Shown one piece after another: positions 41,391 to 50,677 of a stretch of DNA of 64,000 nucleotides. How positions within the stretch are numbered: position 1 is the stretch's first letter; every line of letters begins with the position of its first letter. A model generated the notes under the pieces. It searched no databases. It saw only the letters and a program-made list of their open reading frames with translations, and had not been told where the DNA came from. The DNA comes from Dryocola sp. LX212 (GTDB lineage Bacteria; Pseudomonadota; Gammaproteobacteria; Enterobacterales; Enterobacteriaceae), in contig CP167917.1 of NCBI GenBank assembly GCA_041504365.1, positions 3,596,001 to 3,660,000 of the forward strand, read 5' to 3'. The translations under genes were made by a program, and so were the position numbers.

Positions 41391-42755
41391 ATGATTAGCG
41401 TATTCGACATTTTTAAAATTGGCATCGGGCCTTCCAGCTCGCATACCGTCGGCCCGATGAAGGCCGGCAAACAGTTCGCTGATGACTTAATCGCGCAAGG
41501 GATTTTGCACGATGTTACCCGCGTAATTGTTGACGTTTATGGTTCCCTGTCGTTGACCGGCAAAGGCCACCACACCGATATAGCGATTATTATGGGGCTG
41601 GCAGGTAATCTGCCGGACACGGTGGATATCGATTCCATTCCGCATTTTATCCAGGATGTGAATACCCACAGCCGCCTGCTGCTGGCCAACGGCGCGCACG
41701 AAGTTGAGTTCCCGGTTGATAGCTGCATGAATTTCCACGCCGACAACCTGTCGCTGCATGAGAATGGCATGCGTATCACGGCAGTCGCTGGCGATACGGT
41801 TCTTTATAGTCAGACTTACTACTCCATCGGCGGTGGCTTTATCGTAGATGAAGCGCATTTTGGGGTGGAAGATACACAAAAAATTGCGGTGCCATACCCG
41901 TATAAAAACGCGGTCGACCTGCGCAAACACTGCGATGTGACAGGGCTTTCCCTGTCAGGGCTGATGTTGCAGAACGAATGCGCGATGCACACGCAGGCGG
42001 AAATAGACGCGCACTTCGCGAACGTCTGGAACGTTATGCGCAGCGGCATCGAGCGCGGTATCACCACCGAAGGTGTTCTTCCGGGAAAAATGCGCGTTCC
42101 TCGCAGGGCAGCGGCACTGCGCAGAATGCTGGTAAGCAGCGACAAGAACAACTCAGACCCCATGGCGGTTGTTGACTGGATCAACATGTTCGCGCTGGCG
42201 GTAAACGAAGAGAACGCAGCCGGTGGCCGTGTCGTCACTGCGCCAACCAACGGTGCATGCGGTATTGTTCCTGCGGTACTGGCCTACTACGACAAGTTTA
42301 TCCGTGAAGTGAATGCAAACTCCTGCGCGCGCTACTTCCTGGCCGCCGGGGCCATTGGCTCACTTTATAAGATGAACGCCTCGATTTCCGGTGCGGAAGT
42401 AGGCTGTCAGGGTGAAGTCGGCGTGGCCTGCTCGATGGCCGCGGCTGGCCTTGCGGAACTACTGGGCGGCAGCCCGGCGCAGGTTTGCATCGCGGCGGAA
42501 ATCGGCATGGAGCACAATCTGGGGCTGACATGCGACCCGGTTGCGGGACAGGTTCAGGTGCCGTGCATCGAGCGTAACGCGATTGCGGCCGTGAAGGCGG
42601 TCAATGCCGCGCGTATGGCTATGCGCCGCACCAGCGAACCACGGGTAAGCCTGGATAAAGTTATTGAGACAATGTATGAAACGGGCAAAGACATGAATGC
42701 CAAATACCGGGAGACCTCTCGTGGTGGACTGGCGATGAAAGTTTCCTGCGATTAA
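41391..42755 (+). CDS. sdaB: L-serine deaminase II
   Basis: Iron-sulfur enzyme converting L-serine to pyruvate and ammonia. 454 residues (E. coli 455). N-terminal MISVFDIFKIGIGPSSSHTVGPM is the phosphate-binding-like signature, and the C-terminal catalytic half carries the conserved cysteines in TNGACGIVPAV, GCQGEVGVACSMAA and LTCDPVAGQVQVPC that bind the [4Fe-4S] cluster. The ribosome site is weak. With sdaC it forms a serine uptake and breakdown unit. Confidence 0.96.
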   Translation: MISVFDIFKIGIGPSSSHTVGPMKAGKQFADDLIAQGILHDVTRVIVDVYGSLSLTGKGHHTDIAIIMGLAGNLPDTVDIDSIPHFIQDVNTHSRLLLANGAHEVEFPVDSCMNFHADNLSLHENGMRITAVAGDTVLYSQTYYSIGGGFIVDEAHFGVEDTQKIAVPYPYKNAVDLRKHCDVTGLSLSGLMLQNECAMHTQAEIDAHFANVWNVMRSGIERGITTEGVLPGKMRVPRRAAALRRMLVSSDKNNSDPMAVVDWINMFALAVNEENAAGGRVVTAPTNGACGIVPAVLAYYDKFIREVNANSCARYFLAAGAIGSLYKMNASISGAEVGCQGEVGVACSMAAAGLAELLGGSPAQVCIAAEIGMEHNLGLTCDPVAGQVQVPCIERNAIAAVKAVNAARMAMRRTSEPRVSLDKVIETMYETGKDMNAKYRETSRGGLAMKVSCD

Positions 42756-42760
42756 TATGG

Positions 42761-42847
42761 CCCCTCACCCCGGCCCTCTCCCCAAAGGGGCGAGGGCACT
42801 GGATCGAATTCCTACTCCCTTTCAGGGAGAGGGGCGGGGCGAGGGTA
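42761..42847. repeat. Dispersed CCTCACCCC-type palindromic repeat
   Basis: An 87-base imperfect palindrome with CCCCTCACCCCGGCCCTCTC at one end and GGGAGAGGGGCGGGGCGAGG at the other, plus an internal CCCCAAAGGGGCGAGGGC hairpin. A shorter relative occurs at 57947-57982. It lies between convergent sdaB and kduI and may also end transcripts. Confidence 0.7.
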
Positions 42848-42851
42848 TAAA

Positions 42852-43688
42852 CTAGCGCAAATCACCCACCTTCACGTGGTCCATATCATCAAACACCTGG
42901 TTCTCACCGACCATTCCCCAGATAAACGTGTACGCCCGTGTTCCCACACCGGAGTGAATCGACCAGCTTGGTGAAATCACCGCCTGCTCGTTCTGCACCA
43001 CAATGTGACGCGTCTCCTGCGGCTGGCCCATCATGTGGAATACGCAGCTGTTCTCTTCCAGACCGAAATAGAAATAGACTTCCATGCGGCGTTCGTGAGT
43101 GTGGCACGGCATGGTGTTCCACAGGTTGCCCGGTGCCAGTTCGGTGAGGCCCATGCTCAGCTGGCAGGTTTCCAGCACGTCCGGCACAAAGTATTTATTG
43201 ATGGTACGGCGGTTGCTGGTAACGTCTTCGCCCAGCGAAACTGGCGATACGTCAGCAGGAGTAACGCGCTTAGTCGGGTAAGTCGTATGGGCTGGCGCGC
43301 AGTTATAGTAGAAACGCGCAGGTTTAGCAGCATCTACACTTTCAAACACCACTTCTTTCGCGCCTTTTCCTACATATAAAGCATCGCGATGGCCAATTTC
43401 ATAACAGGTGCCATCAACGGTAATCGTCCCCGGCCCGCCGATGTTAATCACGCCCAGCTCGCGGCGCTCCAGGAAATAGCTCACGCCCAGCTGCTTGCCT
43501 ACTTCTCCCCCTACGCTCACGGAACGTGTCACCGGCATCACACCGCCCACAATAATGCGGTCGATATGGCTGTAGGTCATGGTGTACCGATCGGCGGTAA
43601 AAATGGTCTCGACCAGGAACTCTTTGCGCAGGCCTGCCGTATCGAGCGTTTTAGCATGATCGCTATGAATGCTTTGACGAATATCCAT
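42852..43688 (-). CDS. kduI: 5-dehydro-4-deoxy-D-glucuronate isomerase
   Basis: Isomerises the 4,5-unsaturated uronate product of pectin breakdown (5-keto-4-deoxyuronate) to 2,5-diketo-3-deoxygluconate. 278 residues as in E. coli. The zinc ligands are His196, His198, Glu203 and His245 in [15 protein letters not shown] and SWSIHSG. It is divergent from kdgT with a KdgR-like operator between. In E. coli kduI is elsewhere with kduD; no kduD lies here. Confidence 0.96.
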   Translation of the reverse strand: MDIRQSIHSDHAKTLDTAGLRKEFLVETIFTADRYTMTYSHIDRIIVGGVMPVTRSVSVGGEVGKQLGVSYFLERRELGVINIGGPGTITVDGTCYEIGHRDALYVGKGAKEVVFESVDAAKPARFYYNCAPAHTTYPTKRVTPADVSPVSLGEDVTSNRRTINKYFVPDVLETCQLSMGLTELAPGNLWNTMPCHTHERRMEVYFYFGLEENSCVFHMMGQPQETRHIVVQNEQAVISPSWSIHSGVGTRAYTFIWGMVGENQVFDDMDHVKVGDLR

Positions 43689-44045
43689 GACTTCTCCTCA
43701 TTAAATACGAATTAAATACTCAAGTTAATTACACAAAATTTACATTTAACTGACTTACTAAATAGTTTAGCAGTGGCTCTGGCGAAATAATGTGATCTAA
43801 ATTGAAATATCGTTTCAATTTCATTGAATCATAATTCCAATCAATAGATAGTACCGGCTATAAAGTTTATGTTGGAGCACGGTTACCCAGCTTAAGTCTT
43901 TCACAGCAGCGAAACAGGAGCGGCTTGTCAGCCACTCAGGCGAAATTTAGCTAACTCAATAAAAAGGAATAACTTTTTATTGCGGACCTCTGCATCCCTT
44001 TTTCGGCTAACGCCGCAGGGATATAAAAGAATGGAGAGTATTTAA
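43689..44045. promoter_or_regulatory. kduI / kdgT divergent control region
   Basis: 357-base AT-rich gap without a gene. For kdgT a TTGAAT (43824-43829), 17-base spacer and GATAGT (43847-43852) form a promoter. A KdgR-like palindrome lies immediately upstream of it, and a TGTGATC half-site of CRP type at 43791-43797 lies beside that. The kdgT leader is about 190 bases and includes a possible hairpin near 44000-44030. kduI boxes were not defined. Confidence 0.6.
43799..43821. promoter_or_regulatory. KdgR-type operator
   Basis: AAATTGAAATATCGTTTCAATTT type palindrome, with GAAA and TTTC half-sites spaced as in KdgR boxes of Dickeya/Escherichia (AAATGAAACATTGTTTCATTT-like). Its position between two pectin/KDG genes makes KdgR the likely regulator. 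Confidence 0.78.
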
Positions 44046-45035
44046 ATGAAAATCAAAGCAACGATTGAACGTATTCCGGGCGGCATGATGCTGATCCCAC
44101 TGTTATTAGGGGCCATGCTCAACACCTTCGCACCGCAGACCGGGGCTTACTTCGGCTCATTCACCAAAGGAATGATTAGCGGCACGGTGCCAATCCTGGC
44201 CGTCTGGTTCTTCTGCATTGGTGCCTCCATCGATCTGCGCGCTACCGGCACGGTACTGCGCAAGTCCGGAACGCTGGTTATCACTAAGATTGCCGTTGCG
44301 TGGGTGGTGGCGATGATAGCCGCCTCCTTCATTCCCGATGAAGGTATTCAGACGGGGATGTTCGCCGGCCTTTCCGTACTGGCGCTGGTTTCTGCGATGG
44401 ATATGACAAACGGCGGCCTGTATGCCAGCCTGATGAACCAGTATGGCACCAAAGAAGAATCGGGCGCATTTGTCCTGATGTCTCTTGAATCAGGCCCGCT
44501 GATGACTATGGTGATTCTGGGTTCTGCTGGCCTCGCCTCCTTTGAGGCACACCACTTTATCGGGGCCGTTCTGCCGTTCCTGATCGGTTTCACTCTCGGT
44601 AACCTGGATCATGATTTCCGCGCCTTCTTCAGCAAAGCGACGCCAACGCTGATTCCGTTCTTCGGCTTCGCGCTGGGCAATACCATCAATCTGAACGTAA
44701 TTATGGATACCGGCCTGCTGGGCATCATGCTAGGCGTAGCCGTTATCGTAGTGACGGGTATCCCGCTGATTCTGGCAGACAAATTTATCGGCGGCGGTAA
44801 CGGTACGGCAGGAATTGCAGCCTCGTCTGCAGCGGGTGCCGCAGTGGCAAACCCGGTGATTATCGCGCAGATTAACCCGGCGTTTGAGCCAGTCGCCGCT
44901 TCGGCTACGGCACTGGTGGCCGCAAGCGTCATTGTGACGGCGATTCTGGTGCCTATCCTTACCGCAATCTACTCACGGCGTGTGGGCGGCAAGGTGAAAG
45001 AAAAAGCCTTAGTCCAGGAAGTACAACATCACTAA
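44046..45035 (+). CDS. kdgT: 2-keto-3-deoxygluconate permease KdgT
   Basis: Inner-membrane proton symporter for KDG. 329 residues (about 327 in known KdgT) with about ten hydrophobic helices and the family start [20 protein letters not shown], plus [13 protein letters not shown] and [23 protein letters not shown] ribosome site precedes the ATG. It is followed by its own terminator and is paired divergently with kduI. Confidence 0.95.
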   Translation: MKIKATIERIPGGMMLIPLLLGAMLNTFAPQTGAYFGSFTKGMISGTVPILAVWFFCIGASIDLRATGTVLRKSGTLVITKIAVAWVVAMIAASFIPDEGIQTGMFAGLSVLALVSAMDMTNGGLYASLMNQYGTKEESGAFVLMSLESGPLMTMVILGSAGLASFEAHHFIGAVLPFLIGFTLGNLDHDFRAFFSKATPTLIPFFGFALGNTINLNVIMDTGLLGIMLGVAVIVVTGIPLILADKFIGGGNGTAGIAASSAAGAAVANPVIIAQINPAFEPVAASATALVAASVIVTAILVPILTAIYSRRVGGKVKEKALVQEVQHH

Positions 45036-45036
45036 A

Positions 45037-45062
45037 CAAAAGGAGCCGAAAGGCTCCTTTTT
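45037..45062 (+). terminator. kdgT terminator
   Basis: AAAAGGAGCC-GAAA-GGCTCCTTTT, a ten-base-pair stem with a GAAA loop, right after the kdgT stop. Confidence 0.9.
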
Positions 45063-45084
45063 AGTCGCGTTGGGGAGATAAGAT

Positions 45085-45210
45085 TGCGTCGGATGACGCA
45101 AGCTTATCCGACCTACAAAAAGTTGTCAGTTTGTAGGGGGGATAAGCGGCTGCGCCATCCACCATTGAAGGTTGCTGTGCCGGATGACGCTAACGCTTAT
45201 CCGGCCTACG
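45085..45210. repeat. Cluster of three REP units (BIME)
   Basis: Three palindromes at about 45085-45118, 45132-45165 and 45180-45210, all of the CGGATGACGC..GCTTATCCGGCCTAC or GGGGGATAAGC..GCGCCATCCACC forms, with a repeated AAAGTTGTCAGTTTGT spacer. They separate kdgT from the convergent aminotransferase gene. Confidence 0.85.
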
Positions 45211-45232
45211 AAAAGGTTGTCAGTTTGTGGGA

Positions 45233-46417
45233 TCAGAGCGCCGATTTAAGGCGCTTCACCGCTTCAAAAAGCTGCTCATCCGACGCCGTCGCATAAGAGA
45301 AACGCAGCGTTTTCTTATCGGCATTGTCGCTGAAGAAGAACTCCCCTGGTACGTAAACTACGCCTTTCGCCAGCGTTTGCTCCAGCCACTTCGTGGTGTC
45401 GAACTTATAGCGGAATTTCGCCCACAGGAACATACCGCCCTGCGGCTGGTTGAAGCTGATATGGTCGCCCAGCTCATCCTGCAGGTAGCGTGACAGGCTC
45501 TGGCATTTCTGCTTATAGGCTTCACGAATCAGGGCAATCTGCGGATTCAGTCGGTTCAGCGACAGATAAGCCGACACCAGCGACTGGCTAAAGGAGTTGG
45601 CGTGCAGATCGGTAGCCTGTTTGATAATCGCCACTTTATGCTTCATCCAGTCCGGCATCAGGATCCAGCCCACGCGCAGGCCAGGCGCCAGAATTTTGGA
45701 GAAGGTCGAGGTATAAACGACGTTTTCGTGATTGCCCATTTCCGCCGCCACCTGGAAGAGAGTCTTCTCGCGGTTTTCGGTGAAGCTGATGGCGCCATAC
45801 GGGTCATCTTCAATAATGACGAAATCATGCTCGATAGCCAGCTTAACCAGCTTTTCGCGGCGCTCAGCGCTCAGCGTTGTACCACTTGGGTTGCCGAATG
45901 TCGGCACCAGGTAAACACCTTTAATACGGGTTGTTTTAAGCAGGGCTTCCAGCTCGTCCACAATCATGCCGTGTTCGTCGCCGCCAACCGACTTAACGGT
46001 CGCTTCCGTAAGGCTCAGAATTTGCAGCGTGGCGAGGTAAGTGGGTCGTTCAACAACAAACACGTCGCCGGGGTTTGCCAGCGCCCGAATTAATAAATCA
46101 AGCGCCTGCTGGGAGCCGGAGGTGATCAGCATCTGCTCAGGCGTGGTCGTAATACCGCGCTCCTGGCAAAGGCCAACAAGCTGCTGGCGCAGCTCGACGT
46201 TCCCTTCCGTTAGTCCGTACTGAAACGCATCGTTAAAATTCTGCTCCACCACGATCTGAGTGGCCTGGGCCAGCCCTTCTTTATCGAACAGCTCGCCTGA
46301 GGGAATGCCCCCGGCAAGGGAGATGACGCCGGGCATTTTGCTGTGCTTCAACAGCTCACGAATGGCGGAAGGCTGGAGGTTCTGGATACGATCTGCGAGG
46401 TGGCTGCTCTTGCTCAT
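45233..46417 (-). CDS. PLP-dependent aminotransferase, substrate unknown
   Basis: 394-residue class I/II (fold type I) aminotransferase. The PLP lysine is in YTSTFSKILAPGLRVGW, and TSGSQQALDLL, PTFGNPSGTTLS and EDDPYGAI are the usual cofactor contacts. Overall pattern resembles the branched-chain/2-aminoadipate (LysN/YdcR C-terminal) group but it lacks the GntR-type DNA-binding domain of MocR regulators. No neighbouring gene indicates a pathway. It is not at this place in E. coli K-12. Moderate ribosome site AGAGATAACT. Confidence 0.88.
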   Translation of the reverse strand: MSKSSHLADRIQNLQPSAIRELLKHSKMPGVISLAGGIPSGELFDKEGLAQATQIVVEQNFNDAFQYGLTEGNVELRQQLVGLCQERGITTTPEQMLITSGSQQALDLLIRALANPGDVFVVERPTYLATLQILSLTEATVKSVGGDEHGMIVDELEALLKTTRIKGVYLVPTFGNPSGTTLSAERREKLVKLAIEHDFVIIEDDPYGAISFTENREKTLFQVAAEMGNHENVVYTSTFSKILAPGLRVGWILMPDWMKHKVAIIKQATDLHANSFSQSLVSAYLSLNRLNPQIALIREAYKQKCQSLSRYLQDELGDHISFNQPQGGMFLWAKFRYKFDTTKWLEQTLAKGVVYVPGEFFFSDNADKKTLRFSYATASDEQLFEAVKRLKSAL

Positions 46418-46603
46418 GTAGTTATCTCTGTTTTTTTATTCCGATAAAATATACATAGCAACCAAATTAATAAGCAATGCCTTTTCCTGGCGATTGCGGA
46501 ATCATTTTTTTGCGAGGCGCTTTCCCGAATTGAATTCACGGGTTAGCCCGCGCCGCTACGAAATGTTAAAGTGGGCGCAGATCACTTTTCTGGTTATAAA
46601 ATC

Positions 46604-47374
46604 ATGAGCATTCATCTACTTATCGTTGACGCCCTGAACCTCATCCGCCGTATCCACGCGGTGCAGGGTTCGCCGTGTGCCGATACCTGCCTGCATGCTC
46701 TTGGCCAGCTCATCAGCCACAGCCAGCCGACCCACGCCGTGGCGGTCTTTGACGACGAGGACAGGCGAGACGGCTGGCGCCACCAAGTTTTGCCGGACTA
46801 CAAAGCGGGCCGTGCCCCCATGCCAGAGTCCCTGGAGCAGGAAATGCCCGCCATAAGGGAAGCTTTTATCCGCCGTGGGGTGGCCTGCTGGCACTCGCCG
46901 GGTAATGAAGCGGATGATTTAGCAGCAACGCTTGCCGCAAAGCTCGCCGTCAGCGGGCACCAGGCCACCATCGTTTCCACGGATAAGGGTTTTTGCCAGC
47001 TGCTGGCACCGACAATTCAGATCAGAGATTATTTCCAGAAGCGCTGGCTGGATGCGCCTTTTATTGCCAAAGAGTATGGCGTGCTGCCGGAACAGCTGCC
47101 GGACTTCTGGGGGCTGGCGGGTATAAGCAGCAGTAAGATTCCGGGTGTCGCGGGCATTGGTCCAAAAAGCGCGACCCAGCTGATTCATCAGTTTTCAACG
47201 CTCGAAGCGCTCTATGAAAGACTTGAAGAAGTGCCGGAGAAATGGCGCAGGAAGCTGGAGCAGCACAAAGAGAGCGCGTTTATCTGCCGCCAGGTAGCCA
47301 GATTGCAGACGGATTTGAACCTTGAGGGGAATTTGCAGCAGTTAAGATTGACGCAGTCGTCATTGCCAACGTAG
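46604..47374 (+). CDS. xni: Flap endonuclease Xni (ExoIX)
   Basis: PolA-5'-nuclease-like flap endonuclease. 256 residues against 251 in E. coli, with a short extra C-terminus. Seen: [39 protein letters not shown] (metal aspartates), [10 protein letters not shown] and the helix-hairpin-helix [11 protein letters not shown]. The start [10 protein letters not shown] was chosen by homology; the frame opens 11 codons earlier. In E. coli the fuc operon follows; here rlmM does. Confidence 0.95.
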   Translation: MSIHLLIVDALNLIRRIHAVQGSPCADTCLHALGQLISHSQPTHAVAVFDDEDRRDGWRHQVLPDYKAGRAPMPESLEQEMPAIREAFIRRGVACWHSPGNEADDLAATLAAKLAVSGHQATIVSTDKGFCQLLAPTIQIRDYFQKRWLDAPFIAKEYGVLPEQLPDFWGLAGISSSKIPGVAGIGPKSATQLIHQFSTLEALYERLEEVPEKWRRKLEQHKESAFICRQVARLQTDLNLEGNLQQLRLTQSSLPT

Positions 47375-47402
47375 GGCGGATGAGCTTGCGCCATCCGCCG
47401 AT
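47371..47402. repeat. REP unit after xni
   Basis: Palindrome GTAGGGCGGATGAGC..GCGCCATCCGCCG overlapping the xni stop codon. Confidence 0.78.
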
Positions 47403-47451
47403 AAACAGCATTACCGGTGGACGACGCGTACGTCTGGCTTGCTAAGGAAAA

Positions 47452-48555
47452 TTAGCGCTCGTCGCGACGGCCACCAACGGCAGCCCACATGCGGCGCACG
47501 TGCACGGTCACTTCTTCGCGGTCATGATAGAGCTGGCGCGCCTGGATTTGTGCGCTGATGCCGTTTTCTTCCAGCTTCTCGCGGATCTGCGCGAGGTTCT
47601 GAGAGACTTCTTCATAACGCTTTTTCATCGGCAGCTTAAGGTTGAAGATGGTTTCCCGGCACCAGCCGTTGACCAGCCACGTTGCCATCAGGCTGGCGAC
47701 CTTCGCCGGTTTCTCGACCATGTCGCAGACCATCCACGAAATGTTGCTACGCGTTGGCTTATATTTAAAACCGTCTTCACGCAGCCAGGTCACCTGTCCG
47801 GTATCCATCAGGCTCTGCGCCATTGGGCCGTTATCCACAGAAGAGACCCACATGTTGCGCTGTACGAGCTGATAGGTCCAGCCGCCGGGGCAAGCCCCCA
47901 GATCCACCGCGTACATGCCGTTTGCCAGACGTTCGTCCCACTCATCGGCGGGGATGAACACATGGAAAGCTTCTTCCAGCTTGAGCGTTGAACGGCTTGG
48001 CGCATCGGAAGGGAATTTCAGACGCGGGATGCCCATATACCATGGGGAGTTATTGTTGGTGTAAGAATATCCCGTGTAACAACAGCCCGGTGCAATAAAG
48101 AACACATGAACAACCGGACGCTTCGGCGTTTCATAGTTGGTCAGCACGCCTGCTTCGCGCAGGCTGGAACGCAGCGGTACCGTCAGCTTACGGCAGAACT
48201 TCATCAGCTCTTTGCTCTCGTTGGTATCCGCCACTTCAACGCGCAGATCGCCGCCCTTCTCTACCACGCCCTGCAGCATGCCGGTGATCGGCGTAATACG
48301 ATCTTCCGGAGGAAGATCTTTTAGCAGCTCACCGGCGACGATCATCTGGCGGGCAAAGATCAGATCGCTAAACGGCAGCTCGCGGGCCAGCTTATCGGCA
48401 TCTTCCATTTGGTAGCATTCGAAAACAACATAGCCGCTGTTATCTTTAACGCGGGCAAAACCGTAAACACCGCGCTGACCGGCTTTATCGGTAATCTCTG
48501 CCGCGCACTCTTTCTCGAAGCCCTGGCGGCAGTACAAAATCACTTTGTTATTCAT
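47452..48555 (-). CDS. rlmM: 23S rRNA (cytidine(2498)-2'-O)-methyltransferase
   Basis: SAM-dependent 2'-O-methylation of C2498. 367 residues (E. coli 366). N-terminal THUMP-like part followed by a Rossmann methyltransferase with [16 protein letters not shown] and the conserved K-D-K-E-type residues, e.g. [13 protein letters not shown]. It overlaps the 3' end of ygdD by eight bases. Confidence 0.96.
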   Translation of the reverse strand: MNNKVILYCRQGFEKECAAEITDKAGQRGVYGFARVKDNSGYVVFECYQMEDADKLARELPFSDLIFARQMIVAGELLKDLPPEDRITPITGMLQGVVEKGGDLRVEVADTNESKELMKFCRKLTVPLRSSLREAGVLTNYETPKRPVVHVFFIAPGCCYTGYSYTNNNSPWYMGIPRLKFPSDAPSRSTLKLEEAFHVFIPADEWDERLANGMYAVDLGACPGGWTYQLVQRNMWVSSVDNGPMAQSLMDTGQVTWLREDGFKYKPTRSNISWMVCDMVEKPAKVASLMATWLVNGWCRETIFNLKLPMKKRYEEVSQNLAQIREKLEENGISAQIQARQLYHDREEVTVHVRRMWAAVGGRRDER

Positions 48556-48943
48556 GGCTTACGCCCTTACGTTTCAGGCGCATTGCACCAATCAACATCA
48601 ATATCCAACCGGCGAGGAAACAGACGCCACCGACCGGTGTAACAAACGCCCACAGGCGTAAATGCGACAGCGCCAGGCAGTAAAGGCTGCCGCTGAAGAG
48701 TACGGTACCGAGCGCCATAAACAGGCTGCTCCAGTAAAACCAGATGCTAATGCGGCGCTGCATGGCCACCGCGAGGCCGAATATAGCCAGCGTGTGAAAC
48801 GCCTGATATTCAAGGCCGGTATGAATCCACCCCATCTCCGTCACGCCGAGAGACTTGCTTAACACATGGGCCCCAAAGGCACCGAGCGCAACGAAGATAA
48901 ATCCACTAATCGCGGTAAAAATCAGCATGAAACGGCTGGTCAT
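48548..48943 (-). CDS. ygdD: DUF423 inner-membrane protein YgdD
   Basis: Small integral membrane protein, 131 residues as in E. coli, function unknown. Four hydrophobic helices are visible, with the family motif LGAFGAHVL after the first and [18 protein letters not shown] before the second. Order gcvA-ygdD-rlmM is that of E. coli. Confidence 0.93.
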   Translation of the reverse strand: MTSRFMLIFTAISGFIFVALGAFGAHVLSKSLGVTEMGWIHTGLEYQAFHTLAIFGLAVAMQRRISIWFYWSSLFMALGTVLFSGSLYCLALSHLRLWAFVTPVGGVCFLAGWILMLIGAMRLKRKGVSHE

Positions 48944-48963
48944 TGTGTAACCCTAAAAGTAGG

Positions 48964-48982
48964 GCGCGGTGCACTACCGCGC
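48964..48982. terminator. Hairpin between gcvA and ygdD
   Basis: Perfect 7-base-pair stem GCGCGGT / ACCGCGC with a 5-base loop. No T-run follows, so processing or partial termination is possible rather than a full stop. Confidence 0.4.
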
Positions 48983-48992
48983 ATCGTATGCA

Positions 48993-49910
48993 TTATTGAT
49001 CGTAGCGGAAGCGAAATTTTTCTTGTTCGCTGGCAGCTTTTGCCAGGATCCACTGCCGGAATGCCGCTATTTTACCGAGTTCTGCCTGACTGTCATGACA
49101 AACCAGATAAAAGGCATTTTTACTCACCAGTACGTCATTAAACGGACAGACCAGACGCCCGGCTTCGATTTCCGTTTGCGCCATCACGTTGTTCGCCAGC
49201 GCAATGCCCTGGCCGTGAATCGCGGCCTGCAGCACCATCGCGCTGTGGCTGAATATCGGCCCCTGCTGCACATTGATATGGCTTACACCCAGCTGACGAG
49301 TATATGTCTGCCAGTCCCGACGCGAGGCATCGTGCAATAAAGTATGTTGCGCAAGGTCTTCCGGCGTTTTGATTGGCCTGTCGCCCGTAAGCAGCATAGG
49401 CGAGCAAACCGGCAGCAGGTATTCGGCATAAAGTTTTTCGACCCTCAGTCCCGGCCAGTTACCGCGACCGTAGAAAATCGCCACGTCCACGTCATCAGAA
49501 AGTTTATCTTCCTGACGGTCCACGGCCTGGATACGAACGTCGATTCCCGGATAAGCTGAGTTAAAGCTTGTGAGGCGAGGCACCAGCCAGTGAATGGCAA
49601 AACTGGGCAATAAACTTACCGTTAATGCGCCTTTTGCACTTCGAGCCTGAAGCTTACGCGTGGCCTCGGTGAGCTGAGAAAAAATCTCTTTAATATCGAG
49701 ATAATAGCTCTGCCCTTCCTCAGTTAACAGCAGGGAGCGGTTACGGCGACGGAACAGTTTTAGCCCTAAAAAGTCCTCTAAGGACTTAATCTGGTGGCTA
49801 ACTGCCGCCTGAGTGACAAATAACTCTTCGGCCGCTTTGGTAAAACTCAGGTGACGTGCGGCGGCATCAAAAACGCGTAAAGCATTCAGAGGTGGCAAGC
49901 GCTTGGACAT
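48993..49910 (-). CDS. gcvA: LysR-type glycine cleavage regulator GcvA
   Basis: Activates the gcvTHP operon with glycine and represses it with GcvR; also activates gcvB. 305 residues as in E. coli. N-terminal helix-turn-helix FTKAAEELFVTQAAVSHQIK, then a LysR effector domain. It is divergent from gcvB, 128 bases away, as in E. coli. Confidence 0.97.
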   Translation of the reverse strand: MSKRLPPLNALRVFDAAARHLSFTKAAEELFVTQAAVSHQIKSLEDFLGLKLFRRRNRSLLLTEEGQSYYLDIKEIFSQLTEATRKLQARSAKGALTVSLLPSFAIHWLVPRLTSFNSAYPGIDVRIQAVDRQEDKLSDDVDVAIFYGRGNWPGLRVEKLYAEYLLPVCSPMLLTGDRPIKTPEDLAQHTLLHDASRRDWQTYTRQLGVSHINVQQGPIFSHSAMVLQAAIHGQGIALANNVMAQTEIEAGRLVCPFNDVLVSKNAFYLVCHDSQAELGKIAAFRQWILAKAASEQEKFRFRYDQ

Positions 49911-50003
49911 AGTTGACAGGCTTAAATGTTAATGGCTGTTAACAAACAGGTTATTTATATTAACCTATTAGTTTTTTTTATCTGAGCCATTATAAATTGT
50001 CCG

Positions 50004-50032
50004 TTGAGGATGCACCAGCAAATACCTATAGT
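50004..50032 (+). promoter_or_regulatory. gcvB promoter
   Basis: TTGAGG (50004-50009), 17-base spacer, TATAGT (50027-50032), six bases before the predicted GcvB start. GcvA is expected to bind just upstream, in the shared gcvA-gcvB gap. Confidence 0.85.
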
Positions 50033-50038
50033 GGCGGC

Positions 50039-50244
50039 ACTTCCTGAGCCGGAACGAAAAGTTATCTGGAATGCGTGTTTCGGAGGGCTTTTGGCTTACG
50101 GTTGTGATGTTGTGTTGTTGTGTTTGCAATTGGTCTGGCATTCCAGACCCCGGTAGCTAAGCTACCCCTTTTTCACTTCCTGTACATTTACCCTGTCTGT
50201 CCATAGTGATTAATGTAGCACCGCCTTAAGCGGTGCTTTTTTTT
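50039..50244 (+). ncRNA. gcvB: GcvB regulatory RNA
   Basis: About 206-nt Hfq-dependent RNA that represses many amino acid and peptide transporter mRNAs. Seen: 5' start ACTTCCTGAGCCGGAACGAA, the G/U-rich R1 seed region (GTGATGTTGTGTTGTTGTG), the conserved CTTCCTGTACATTTACCCTG region and a Rho-independent terminator. The first hairpin region differs somewhat from E. coli. It ends nine bases before the convergent ygdI gene. Confidence 0.96.
50217..50244 (+). terminator. gcvB terminator
   Basis: GCACCGC-CTTAA-GCGGTGC stem followed by eight T residues. Confidence 0.95.
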
Positions 50245-50253
50245 GCCCAAAAT

Positions 50254-50481
50254 TTACTGGTCGAGCTCAACCATCTCTTTCACGTCGGTACGGTTGATCT
50301 GCTGCTTGTTGCCGTTGGCATCTTTGTAGCTGATCATCCCGGTCTCATTATCGGTCTGCGGCTTACCGTCGGCCACGATGGTACGACCATCGTTAGTGTG
50401 CATTACGTAGTTTGGGCTGGAACATGCTGCCAGTGTAAAAGTCATCAGACATGCAGATACGATTGCGGCTGCCTTATTCAT
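50254..50481 (-). CDS. ygdI: DUF903 lipoprotein YgdI
   Basis: 75-residue small lipoprotein as in E. coli, function unknown. Signal peptide with lipobox LAAC, Cys20 lipidated; the mature part has the conserved SPNYVMHTNDGRTIVADGKP and a KQQINRTDV segment. Good AAGGAGAAG ribosome site. The residue after Cys is Ser, which predicts outer-membrane sorting. Confidence 0.95.
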   Translation of the reverse strand: MNKAAAIVSACLMTFTLAACSSPNYVMHTNDGRTIVADGKPQTDNETGMISYKDANGNKQQINRTDVKEMVELDQ

Positions 50482-50677
50482 ACTTCTTCTCCTTGTATGT
50501 AGATTTTAATGCTAATTAAAGCTCTTATGCTTACAGGCTGAAACCTTAGCCTAACAATAATTAGCATAACCCTCTTTTGTGACTTTGCCAGGTTAAGCAG
50601 AAAATTCCGAGGGTTACACATTTCTTGTTTGTTCCCAAAAAATGCGCCACGATCGAAGGACAGAAACGAGGATAACC

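Noticed and set aside
45085-45210. REP cluster as a CRISPR-like array
   Set aside because: Units differ in sequence, alternate in orientation and match the other REP palindromes of the window.
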